This document shows, one piece after another, positions 1 to 10,179 of a stretch of 64,000 bases of DNA. The notes beneath the pieces were generated by a model, which was not told the DNA's origin, searched no databases, and was given only the letters and a program-made list of their open reading frames with translations. Every line of letters starts with the position of its first letter. Position 1 is the first letter of the stretch. Made by a program: the position numbers and the translations under genes. Source of the stretch: Mytilus californianus (lineage: Eukaryota > Mollusca > Bivalvia > Mytilida > Mytilidae); NCBI RefSeq assembly GCF_021869535.1, contig NW_026262593.1, forward strand, positions 68,598,322 through 68,662,321. Reading direction: 5' to 3'.

Positions 1-484
1 CTTTATACTAAAAACAGGTATACCCTATATATAACAAGAAAGCTAATATATTGGACAACAAAAGTCAAGTATTGAACAGAGTGCACTGATCCGGGTGAAG
101 AAATACAGAGCGCCAACATACCGAAAACGGCCAAACTTACCAAATAAAAAGTACATGACCAAGCACGATATGATTGAGTTTTTAGCCCTTGAATTCCCTA
201 ATAACAGGTATGTCCTATATATCCCTCAAAAGCAAATGGACTGCGCAACAAAAGTTAGGTATTGAATAAAGTGCACAGATCAGGGTTAAGGATTATTAAT
301 TGACAACATACCGAAAACGGCCGAACCTAACCTAAGAAAAAATACATGACCAAACACGATATGATCGAGTTTTGAACCCTTGATATACAAAACAGGTATA
401 CCCTATATATCCCAAGAAAGCCAATATACTGGACAACAAAAGTTAAGTATTGAACAGAGTGCACTGATCCGGGTTAAGGATTAA
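1..484 (+). repeat. Satellite block 1 (about 189-bp monomers), cut by window start
   Basis: The block begins inside a B-type monomer and then runs A, B. It shows the diagnostic boxes CCGAAAACGG, AGTGCAC and GATCCGGGTTAAGG in the usual spacing. It ends where the TTAA-flanked element begins, at the monomer junction after GGGTTAAGGATTAA. Orientation and register match the array on the far side of the element, so the element was inserted into a pre-existing array. No gene is visible. Confidence 0.92.
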
Positions 485-514
485 TACTCATTCTCTGTAA
501 CCACTTAAACTTTT
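485..514 (+). repeat. Left terminal inverted repeat of the TTAA element
   Basis: It begins TACTCATTCTCTGTAA and continues into TTAAACTTTT. It pairs with the reverse complement of 4276-4305, with four mismatches: two adjacent at positions 5-6, and two more near position 18-20. Confidence 0.85.
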
Positions 515-613
515 TCGGCACACATAGTCACCGATCTTTCTGAAAATTGGCTGATATGTAGATCCTATTAAATTAGTCAGAAAAATAATGTCAACCCATA
601 TATATATTGGTTG

Positions 614-627
614 GTTACCATGGTAAC
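614..627. promoter_or_regulatory. X-box-like palindrome 1
   Basis: GTTACCATGGTAAC is a perfect 14-bp palindrome and fits the RFX-family X-box form GTNRCC-N-RGYAAC-like half sites. It is the first of five such sites in the TTAA element. Binding is inferred from the motif only. Confidence 0.4.
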
Positions 628-871
628 AGCAGAGAAAGTTGGGATTTTTGAGAAAAATACAGTATTTGGTGTAGTGTTGTGAAATTATGCGGCTACATCT
701 ATTAAAAAGAAACACAAAAACAATTAATTTCATTCTTGTTTTAGTCAAAATTCAAAAAAAGTTATGGGGAATCTACCTAGAAACATGCGAAATTAATTTC
801 TAAAAAATGATCATTGTGCAATTTTCCTCACAATATGAATTATCTCCCTTTGATGGGTTACACTAATGACT

Positions 872-1325
872 GGACCAAAACGAAAACGCTTATAACTTTT
901 TTTATTTCTCAAAGGATTTATGTCAAATTTAAATTGTTATAAATTTAGACCATTCAATACATAAATATAAGGAAAAAAAATGTAGAAAACTTTTTTAAAT
1001 CTTCATTAAACGTGACCTGACCAACGCTGACAATGCAAGGACCAAATGAAAATGCTAATAACTTTTTTATTTCTTAAAGGGTTTATGTTAAATTTGAAAT
1101 ATAATAAAGTTTAATCATTTAATATATAAATTAATAAAAAAATATAGAAAAAAATATAAAATATTCAGATAACGTGACCTTTCTAATGTTGACAATAACC
1201 TGACCAACAATAGCAATGACCTGACCGATGAAAATTTATGTGTTATTTTATATTATTAAAAAAAAACAGGAAAAATATATGTTTTTGGTAAAAAAAACTT
1301 GACCTGACCAACGTTGACTATGTCC
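872..1325. repeat. Degenerate tandem repeat, period about 167 bp
   Basis: GGACCAAA followed by a run containing ATAACTTTTTTTATTTCT occurs near 872 and again near 1039, a spacing of 167. The phrase GACCTGACCAACG.TGAC, or a decayed form of it, recurs near 1012, 1172, 1198 and 1299. The third unit is shortened and rearranged. It lies inside the TTAA element and has no coding potential. Confidence 0.65.
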
Positions 1326-1664
1326 TGGGTGTTGTACTACCTAATACTTATTTATATCTTATGGGATTTTCTTTAAATTTATAAAAAAAAAAAAAAGAAT
1401 TAAGATTGAATGGTAAAAAACATGGAAAAACAGTTTAGGGTACTATGACGAGCACCGAATTATTTAAACTTTTTATGGTATTGAGTAGTTTACTGTATTT
1501 AACTATGTTGTAAATTATGTTGTATATTACCGGTTATAATTTGACACGTTTGATCACCAATATAAAGTAACTCAAAAGGTGTGTTTGAAGTAGGCCATAC
1601 ATACATGTAAGTTAATAAATCCAATATAGTTTGTTTTTTAATATTTTCTAACTGTAAATAGTTA

Positions 1665-1890
1665 TTTCTACGTACTACTTAAGGCATGCGCGAGCCTTGT
1701 GCAGGATATCTTGGCAGTTTTTAATATTTTCATAAAAACAAATACACATTTCGCAGACTACTTGAGGTATGCCCGAGCCCCTGCATGCACGATATCTTTG
1801 TAGTTTAAAATATTTTCATAAGATATACGTAAACATACTCGCGGACTAACTTGAGGGTTACCAGAGCCTTGTCTTAGTTTTAAATGTTCC
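1665..1890. repeat. Degenerate tandem repeat, period 82-88 bp, three copies
   Basis: The phrase ACTACTTGAGGTATGCCCGAGCC, or a close variant, starts at about 1675, 1757 and 1845. Each of the first two copies is followed by GATATCTT..AGTTT and TATTTTCATAA. The third copy is the most decayed. It is internal to the TTAA element. Confidence 0.7.
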
Positions 1891-2040
1891 CCAAAGTTTG
1901 TAAAGCATTTTATATTTTCTTATTTGATAAAATTAATGGTTCAATCTAAGTGTTTCTATAAATTTGATGTAAAGCCTATTACATTTAAATAGGTATAAAG
2001 TCATTTTTCCTGGTCATGATAACGGTCAGAATGTAGAACA

Positions 2041-2092
2041 GAAAGTCACAGACAAAAAGTCACAGACAAAAAGTCGCGGACAAAAAGTCACA
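2041..2092. repeat. Short 14-bp tandem repeat
   Basis: The unit AAAAAGTCACAGAC is repeated about 3.7 times, with one copy changed to AAAAAGTCGCGGAC. It is a minisatellite inside the TTAA element. Confidence 0.85.
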
Positions 2093-2385
2093 TGTATAAT
2101 ATGTTATAAACATAGACTTCTGCTTTAAAGTAAAATCTAATTTTTGTGTGCTTAAAGAAAGACAATTATATACTAATTTTGAGAAACATCTTTCGGTAAT
2201 GGGCTTTCAGTGGAAATCAAAGTATATGTACATGCATATAATTCTTTTAAAGTTACCCTGTGTAAAGAGTTATTATATTGTCAATATTTTTTAATTTGCT
2301 GCTAAAAATCCATTAAGATTACTGTTACTTTCTCAAATTTCAATAATCTAATGCCTTTTACTAATGTAAATATAGTGCTACCAAA

Positions 2386-2535
2386 GGCGGATCCAGGGGG
2401 CCATGAGGGCCCGCCCCCTCCTTTCATTGGAAACATTTGGTTGATTACATATGGAATCACTGAAGCATGAATGTAGCGGGCATCTCTTAAGGCAGTCAGT
2501 GGTACCCCTGATATGACAATTGTCTAGATGGTATA
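2386..2535. repeat. G+C-rich dispersed repeat remnant (GGCGGATCC-ended type)
   Basis: The segment begins GGCGGATCCAGGGGG and contains TTTCATTGGAAA, ATTTGGTTGATTA, GAATCACTGAAGCATGA and AGGCAGTCAGTGG. I recall this order from a short dispersed repeat seen in many molluscan and other animal genomes, which usually ends with the inverted GGATCCGCC. Here the far end has decayed to TCTAGATGG. The identification is from memory. Its base composition contrasts sharply with the A+T-rich surroundings, consistent with nested insertion. Confidence 0.5.
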
Positions 2536-3214
2536 TTTTCCCCCTGCTGCTTGTTGTAAGACCAGCAGTCACCCGCTGACCGATTTTCCTTGGGTCCTCT
2601 TAGGAAAACGGAACTTTTTGGAAAATCTCGAAAATTCCTCCCCGGCCAGAATGTCAAACAAGAAATGTGTCGGATGAATAGCAGGGACCATCGGGTCTAT
2701 ATATAATAATATATAACTTTTATAAAAATGATCTTCATGTAGATACTCATCATCCAATAAAACAATATTATTCAAAACGTATAGCTACATGTATACATGC
2801 TTTGCCATTTCAACATTGAGTTTAAGAATGAATAAGAAAAATAAACAGCTCATAATAAAGGTATTTTTTCCTTTATAGAAAGGTTAGATGGTCAATTATC
2901 ATTTATTTAGAGGATCAACGTCTGACTCTTTTGGTTCTATTTTTTATTGTGTTGAATTGTTTCAAATTATTGACTTTTATAATTTTTGGTCAGTAGACTA
3001 GCACAGGACCTACAATGTTCCTATTAAATTTATTGGTTTTGTTCTCTTCTGAAATATGCATGAGATGTTTGACACTGGACATAAAGCAAACCACAACTAA
3101 TCGATCATTTCTTTTTTACAAAATTGTATACACTCTTTGCTATATGTATCGAAGATCATTAAACGAATTTGTAAAAAATTAACACTTATCAGTATTTTTG
3201 CAAAAGGACTGCTT

Positions 3215-3228
3215 GTTTCCATGGCAAC
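3215..3228. promoter_or_regulatory. X-box-like site 2
   Basis: GTTTCCATGGCAAC closely matches the canonical RFX X-box. It is in the TTAA element and has no gene next to it in this window. Confidence 0.4.
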
Positions 3229-3577
3229 ACATTCAATGGCAAATATTGCATAATTGAATATATAATTTTTTAAATGATTTTATTTGTTTTTTCTAGATTT
3301 AGTCATTGTTTTTCTTGTACATTTTTCATGATCATGAAAACAGACTGAAATTTCTTCATAATCAGCACTTTTATCCAGATTAGAGAAATTGTATTTGTTT
3401 CATTCAAGTGTTAACACCATTATCGATATACTATACTAGCAAAATTATTTATATATACACATGTGTGTATACAGTGAAACTTAATAAGTGTTTTCGTTTT
3501 CCTACTTTTGTGCACATTTAAAAAACTAACTGAAACTTTTTCAAAATTGTTTTAAACTTGTGTATAATCATGAAATT

Positions 3578-3591
3578 GTTTCCATAGCAAC
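3578..3591. promoter_or_regulatory. X-box-like site 3
   Basis: GTTTCCATAGCAAC differs from site 2 by one base. It lies 363 bp after site 2. Confidence 0.38.
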
Positions 3592-3770
3592 ACAGTTAAA
3601 ACTATAATACCGTTATGTATGAATAAGTTTCAAATGTTGATGATTACAATCATTTCTACAAATTGTATATTTATTTATTTTTTTCTGACTGCAGAATTAG
3701 GTTTTTAAAAAAAAAATTTTCAAAAATTTTCAAATTTTTTTTTTCTGAAAAAATGAAAACTAAGCATTTT

Positions 3771-3784
3771 GTATCCATGGTAAC
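3771..3784. promoter_or_regulatory. X-box-like site 4
   Basis: GTATCCATGGTAAC keeps both half sites. It lies 193 bp after site 3 and is preceded by a long A/T homopolymer-rich stretch (3695-3760). Confidence 0.35.
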
Positions 3785-4151
3785 AAAAAAATGAGACATA
3801 CTTCCCCATTACTTTTTCGCATAATTGATAAGATAAGACTATGGTATTTATGAATTGATGGTTGACTTTAACTCAGGTGTCCGCAAAAAATTATGGTGAG
3901 TATTCAAAAATGACCTCAAAAGGGTATTTTTTACCTAATGCAAACCACATAAAAAGGGGGGTATATGTGATTATGAATGAAAATGAATATAAAAATAACA
4001 GTTATTCAATTACATTAATAAAATGCATATATTTGATAAAATCATAAAAAAATATTCTTTCTTTTAATCATTTATTATGAAAAATTATGTTGAAAATAGC
4101 CATTTTCAGCTTAAAATCATAGATATCCATAAGAGGTAAAACTGGTCATCG

Positions 4152-4165
4152 GTTGCTATGGCAAC
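4152..4165. promoter_or_regulatory. X-box-like site 5
   Basis: GTTGCTATGGCAAC extends to an 18-bp near-palindrome with CG flanks, and a further half site TAGCAACCG follows at about 4175. It lies 110 bp inside the right end of the element, where internal promoters or protein sites of a transposon could be. Confidence 0.42.
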
Positions 4166-4275
4166 CGATATGCTTAGCAACCGAAATTTTGCCATTTTGT
4201 GTTTGTTTCATCAAGACTAGTAAGTGTGTGAAGTTTGAAGAAAATCCATGACCATGCGTGCCACACTCCCTATAT

Positions 4276-4305
4276 AAAAGTTTAAATAGTTACAGAGAAC
4301 CAGTA
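4276..4305 (-). repeat. Right terminal inverted repeat of the TTAA element
   Basis: Read on the minus strand it begins TACTGGTTCTCTGTAA and continues into TTAAACTTTT, matching the left end at 26 of 30 positions. TTAA at 4306-4309 follows, then the satellite at TGAGCGCC. Confidence 0.85.
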
Positions 4306-4682
4306 TTAATGAGCGCCAACATACCGAAAACGGCCAAACTTACCAAAGAAAAAATACGTGACCAAGCACAATATGATTGAGTTTTTAGCCCTTGAATCCC
4401 CTAATAACAGGTATATCCTATATATCCTTAGAAAGCAAATGGACTGCGCAACAAAAATTAAGTACTGAATAAAGTGCAGAGATCCGGGTTAAGGATTATT
4501 GATTGACAACATACCGCAAATGGCCGATCCTAACCCCAAAAAAAAAACATGACCAAGCACAATATGATCGAGTTTTGCACCCTTGAGTCTTCTAAAACAG
4601 GTATATCTTGTATATCCCAAGTAAACTAATATACTGGGCGACAAAAGTTAAGTATTGAATAGAGTGCACTGATCCGGGTTAA
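4306..4682 (+). repeat. Satellite block 2: one A and one B monomer
   Basis: Two monomers stand between the TTAA element and the next insertion. The A monomer starts at TGAGCGCCAAC and the B monomer at ATTATTGATTGAC near 4497. The block ends in GATCCGGGTTAA, the TTAA being the left copy of the next target duplication. The monomer beyond the next insertion is again B-type, so the A/B alternation is broken across it. Confidence 0.9.
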
Positions 4683-5791
4683 CAGGCGAAAACCCAGTTG
4701 AAATAGAACAAAAGAATCGAAGCTCTTTGTTAGAGAAGGCGATTATGCTTACTGTAATGTTTACTATAGTAACAATTTTTTTAAAAGTTAATAGAAACAA
4801 ATAAAATGACAGTTTTCGGCTAAATTACGAAGTATTTTATCATAAAAACACAATTTGCATAAGTTTTCAATTTATCTATTACATAATTAAGCAGAACAAT
4901 TAGATATCAAGTCGACGACATGGGTGTCTATTCAGTTGGATCTACAAAATGCATAACCTCCGATTTTTATTTCTTTTTAGCACGGACGGAGAACATATCA
5001 ATCTTTTTGTTCTTTGATTTGCGTTTCTGCCCTTCCATTATGTAACTCAAGACAAAATTCAAAAAAATGGGTAACAATTGCATCGAAAAGATAAAATCGA
5101 GTGCACCTTTTTATGTTAGGGCGTGTTTGAGTTAAATATTTTGTCTTGAAAACGTATAAAGCAAGAGTGTTTGATGCATCATCTCGCTTCAGATTCTATT
5201 ATTTTTATATATCAAGGCTACAGGTTGATTTTATAACATCGGAAGTTCACAGTACTAAAAAATTAAATAAATGGGTCAAGTGAAATACTTTTCTAATGAA
5301 TCACAAAAACAGAGTAGGTGTGTTCGAATAGCAAATTTTTACTAAAAATACTTGACGACTGACTTTTAAGTTGGATCTTAAAAATGCATATCTTCGAAAA
5401 AACTTCATTTTTTGTGTGTGATAATTAGGGTTTATAGTCTTTAACCACTGAAAAATTTTAGTCTGCCCTTCCACGAAATATTCAATTAGAATTTTTTTAA
5501 AAAGTTTATGAATTTCTGAAAATTCCACCTGACAACCGATCAGACAATAGTTTTAAGTTGACTGAATGCAGACAAGTACATTAACTGATGCTCATTAGCT
5601 AGTAGATACACTTGTCTTTTAAAATACACCTGGCATATAAGGATCGTTATGGTGCTATGTGGATAAATTTATCGGTTTTCAGGAGCTAAATTGGAAGCGC
5701 GTCATCCCTACAAAGACTTCCATTTTTACGATTGTAAAAATAAACTGGCGTAATGGGGAGATAATTTTGACAAAGTAGAATCCTGACTGGC
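4683..5791. mobile_element. Unclassified 1.1-kb insertion flanked by TTAA
   Basis: A non-satellite segment lies between TTAA at 4679-4682 and TTAA at 5792-5795, both belonging to the satellite phrase GGGTTAAGG. This suggests another TTAA-targeting element. I cannot find matching terminal inverted repeats: the left end begins CAGGCGAAAACCC and the right end, read on the minus strand, begins GCCAGTCAGGATTC. It may therefore be truncated or a composite. The right end contains GGGGAGATAATTTTGAC, whose minus strand resembles the TTATCTCCC phrase frequent in molluscan repeats. The longest open frames are 75 codons or fewer, and none looks real. An internal direct duplication and blocks shared with the element at 12455-15579 are described separately. 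Confidence 0.6.
4911..5520. repeat. Diverged direct duplication inside the 1.1-kb insertion, offset about 435 bp
   Basis: AGTTGGATCT followed by AAAATGCAT appears at 4934 and 5369, and CTGCCCTTCCA appears at 5027 and 5463. Both pairs keep an offset of 435-436 bp, so these are two copies of one module rather than chance matches. The copies have diverged heavily between the conserved blocks. Confidence 0.65.
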
Positions 5792-8293
5792 TTAAGGATT
5801 ATTGATTAACAACATATCGAAAACGGCCGAACCTAACCTAAAAAAAAATACATGACCAAGCACGATATGATCGAGTTTTAAACCATTGAATCCTCTTAAA
5901 ACATGTATACCCTATATATCCCAAGAAAGTGAATATACTGGGCAACCAAAATTCAGTATTGCACAGAGTGCACTGATCCGGATTAAGGATTACCGAGCGC
6001 CAACATACCAAAAAAGCCAAACTGACCAAAGAAAAAATTCATGACCTAGCACGATATTATCGAGTTTTTAGCCCTTGAATCCCCTAATAACAGGCATATC
6101 GTATAAATCCTAACAAAGCAAATGGACTAAGAACAAAAGTTAAGTACTGAATAAAGTGCACAGATCCCGGTTAAGGATTGTTGATTGAAAACATACCGAA
6201 AATGGTCGATCCTAAACCAAACAAAAAAATATGACCAAGCACAATATGATCGAGTTTTGCGCCTTTGAATCCTCTAAAAACAGGCATATCCTATATATCC
6301 CAAGAAAGCGAATATACTGGGCAACAAAAGTTAAGTATTGAATAGAGTGCACTAATCCGGGTTAAGTATTACTGAGCGCCAAAATACCGAAAACGGTCGA
6401 ACTTACCAAAGAAAAAATACATGATCAAGCACGATATGATCGGGTTTTTAGCCCTTGAATTACCAAATAACAGGGATATCCTATACATCCTAAGAAAGCA
6501 AATGGACTGGGCAACAAAAGTTAAGTACTAAATAAATAAATAATTCATTGACAACATACCGAAAACGGCCGAACCTAACCTAAGAAAAAAAACATGACCA
6601 AGGACGATATGATCGAGTTTTGAACCCTTGATACTGAAAACAGGTATACCTTATATATCCCAAGAAAGGTACTATACTGGACACCAAAAGTTAAGTAATG
6701 AACAGAGTGCACAGACCCGGGTTAGGGATAACTGAGCGCCAAACGGCCAAACTTACCAAAGAAAAAGTACATGACCAAGCACGATATGATCGAGTTTTGT
6801 ACCCTTGACACTAAAAACAGGTAAACCCTATATATCCAAAGAAAGCTAATATACTGGACAACAAAAGTTAAGTATTGAGCAGAGTGCACTGATCTGGGTT
6901 AAGGAATACTAAGCGCCAACATACCGAAAACGGCCAAACTTTCCAAAGAAAAAATGAAAAAATACATGACCAAGCACGATATGATTGAGTTTTTGGCCCT
7001 TGAATCCCCTTATAACAGGTATATCCTATATATCCCTAGAAAGCAAATGGACTGCGCAACCAAATGTAAGTACTGTATAAAGTGCACAGAACCGGGTTAA
7101 GGATTATTGATTGACAACATACCGAAAACGGATGAACCTAACCTAAGAAAAAATACATGACCAAGCACGATATGATCGAGTTTTGAAACCTTGATACTAA
7201 AAAAAGGTATACCCTATATATCCCAAGAAAGCTGATATACTGGACAGCAAAAGTTAAGTATTGAACAGAGTGCACTGATCCGGGTTAAGGATTACTGAGC
7301 GCCAACATACCGAAAACGGCCAAACTTACCAAAGAAAAAAGAACATGACCAAGCACGATATGATTGAGTTTTTAGTCTTTGAATCACCTAAAAACAGGTA
7401 TATCCTATATATCCCTAGAAAGCAAATGGACTGGACAACACAAGTTAAGTACTGAATAAAGTGCACAGATCCGGGTTAAGGATTATTGATTGACAACATA
7501 CCGAAAACGGCCGAACCTAACCTAAAAAAAATACATGACCAAGCACGATATGATCGAGTTTTGAACCCTTAATACTAAAAAAAGGTATACCCTATATATC
7601 CCAAGAAAGCTAATATACTGGACAACAAAAGTTAAGTATTGAACAGAGTGCACTGATCCGGGTTAAGGATAACTGAGCGCCAACATAGCGAAAACGGCGA
7701 AACTTACCAAAGAATAAGTACATGACCAAGCAATATATGATTGAGTTTTTAGCCCTTGAATCACCTAATAACAGGTATATCCTATATATCTTAAGAAAGC
7801 AAATGGACTGGACAACAAAAGTTAAGTACTGATTAAAGTGCACAGATCCGGGTTAAGGATTACTGAGCGCCAACATACCGTAATCGACCAAACTTACCAA
7901 AGAAAAAATACATGACCAAGCACGATATGATTGAGTTTTTAGCCCTTGAATCCCCTAATAACAGGTATATCCTATATATCCCTAGAAAGTAAATGGACTG
8001 CGCAACAAAAGTTAAGTACTGAATAAAGTGCACAGATCCGGGTTAAGGATTATTGATTGACAATATACCGAAAACAGCCGAACCTAACCTTAGAAAAAAT
8101 ACATGACCAAGCACGATATGATCGAGTTTTGAACCCGTGATACTAAAAACAGGTAAACCCTATATATCCCAAGAAAGCTAATATACTGGACAACAAAAGA
8201 TCAGTATTGAACAGAGTGCATTGATCTGGGTTAAGGATTACTTAACGCCAACATACCGAAAACGGCCAAACTTACCAAAGAAAAAATACATGA

Positions 8294-8295
8294 TC
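8294..8295 (+). repeat. Internal-deletion junction in an A monomer (copy 1 of 3)
   Basis: An A monomer passes directly from ACATGAT to CAACAAAAGTTAAG, omitting roughly 100 bp. The same junction recurs at 30040/30041 and 34961/34962 with the same neighbouring variants (AACCCGTGATACT, CCCTACATAT). Confidence 0.85.
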
Positions 8296-10179
8296 AACAA
8301 AAGTTAAGTACTGAATAAAGTGCACAGATCCGGGTAAGGATTATTGATTGACAAAATACCGGAAACGGCCGAACCTAACCTAAAAAAAAAATACATGACC
8401 AAGCACGATATGATCGAGTCTTGAACCCGTGATACTAAAAACAGGTATACCCTACATATTCCAAGAAAGCTAATATACTGGACAACAAAATTTAAGTATT
8501 GAACAGAGTGCACTGATCCGGGTTAAGGATTACTGAGCGTTAACATACCGAAAACGGCCAAACTTACCAAAGAAAAAATACATGATCAACCACGTTATGA
8601 TTGAGTTTTTAGCCCTTGACTCCCCTAATAACAGATATATCCTATATATCCCTAGAAAGCAAATGGACTGGACAACAAAAGTTAAGTACTGAATAAAGTG
8701 CACAGGTCCGGGTTAAGAATTATTGATTGACAACATACCGAAAACGGCCGAACCTAGCCTAAGAAAAAAATACATGACCCAGCACGATATGCTTGAGTTT
8801 TGAACCCTTGATACTGAAAACAGGTATACCTTATATATCCCAAGAAAGATAATATACTGGACACGTAAAGTTAAGTATTGAACAGAGTGCACAGATCCGG
8901 GTTAAGGATTACTGAGCGCCAACATACCGAAAACGGCCAAACTTACCAAAGAAAAAGTACATGACCAATCACGATATGATCGAGTTTTGAACCCTTGATA
9001 CTAAAAACAGGTAAACCCTATATATCCCAAAAAACCTAATATACTGGACAACAAAAGATAAGTATTGAACAGAGTGCACTGATCTAGGTTAAGGATTACT
9101 AAGCGCCAACATACCGAAAACGGCCGAACCTAACCTAAAAAAAAATGCATGAGCAAGCACGATATGATCGAGTTTTGAACCCTTGATACTGAAAACAGGT
9201 TTACCTTATATATCCCAAGAAAGGTAATATACTAGACACCAAAAGTTAAGTAATGAACAGAGTGCACAGATCCGGGTTAAGGATTACTGAGCGCCAACAT
9301 ACCGAAAACGGCCAAACTTACCAAAGAAAAAGTACATGACCAAGCACGATATTATCGAGTTTTGAACTCTTGATACTAAAAACAGGTAATCTCTATATAT
9401 CCCAAGAAAGCTAATATACTGGATAACAAAAATCAAGTATTGAATAGAGTGCACTGATCTGGGTCAAGGATTACTAAGCGCCAAAATACCGAAAACGGCC
9501 AAACTAACCAAAGAAAAAATACATAATCAAGCACGTTATGATTGAGTTTTTAGCCCTTGACTCCCCTTATAACAGATATATCCTATATATCCCTAGAAAG
9601 CAAATGGACTGTGCAACAAAAGTTAAGTACTGAATAAAGTGCACAGATCAGGGTTAAGGATTATTGATTGACAACATACCGAAAACGGCCGAACGTAACC
9701 TAAGAAAAAATACATGACTAAGCACGATATGATCTAGTTTTGAACCCTTTATACTATAAACAGCTATACCCTACATATCCCAAGAAAGCTAATATACTGG
9801 ACAACAAAAGTTAAGTATTGAACAGAGTGCACAGATCCGGGTTAAGGATTACTGAACGCCAACATACCGAAAACGGCCAAACTTACCAAAGAAAAAGTAC
9901 ATGACCAAGCACGATATGATCGAGTTTTGAACCCTTGATACTAAAAACAAGTAAACCCTATATATCCCAAGAAAGCTAATATACCGGACAACAAAACTTA
10001 AGTATTGAACAGAGTGCACTGATCTGGGTTAAGGATGACTAAGCGCCAACATACGATATGATATTATCGAGTTTTGAACTCTTGATACTAAAAACAGGTA
10101 AACTCTATATATCCCAAGAAAGCTTATATACTGGACACCAATCGTTAAGTATTGAACAGAGTGCACTGATCCGGGTTAA

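Larger units (their letters stand above)
485..4305. mobile_element. Non-autonomous DNA transposon-like element with TTAA target duplication
   Basis: This 3.8-kb non-satellite segment interrupts the array. Its ends form 30-bp inverted repeats matching at 26 of 30 positions (485-514 and 4276-4305). TTAA stands immediately outside both ends (481-484 and 4306-4309), and satellite resumes in register. TTAA duplications are typical of the piggyBac and Kolobok superfamilies; which applies is not decided here, since the termini start TACT rather than the CCC usual in piggyBac. Because the outermost T/A pair is ambiguous, the duplication could also be read as ATTAAT. No open frame longer than 86 codons exists, so no transposase is encoded. 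The interior is very A+T rich and holds several degenerate tandem repeats and five X-box-like sites. Its strand cannot be assigned. Confidence 0.8.

Noticed and set aside
488-748. 86-codon minus-strand open frame at the left end of the TTAA element
   Set aside because: It overlaps the terminal inverted repeat and a palindrome, shows no domain, and lies in A+T-rich non-coding sequence.
4683-5791. Helitron origin for the 1.1-kb insertion
   Set aside because: No TC start, no CTRR end and no 3' hairpin; TTAA at both sides argues for a cut-and-paste element.
7281-7300. Telomere-like GGGTTAAGGATTA in each monomer
   Set aside because: Only one or two degenerate units per monomer; no TTAGGG array exists in the window.
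7400-7420. TATA box (CTATATATCC) in each monomer as a promoter
   Set aside because: It is part of the repeat consensus in every unit, with no gene downstream.
7291-7668. CENP-B box in the monomer
   Set aside because: The minus strand near the CCGAAAACGG box gives TTCGGTATGTTGGCG, which misses the essential A and CGGG positions of the box.
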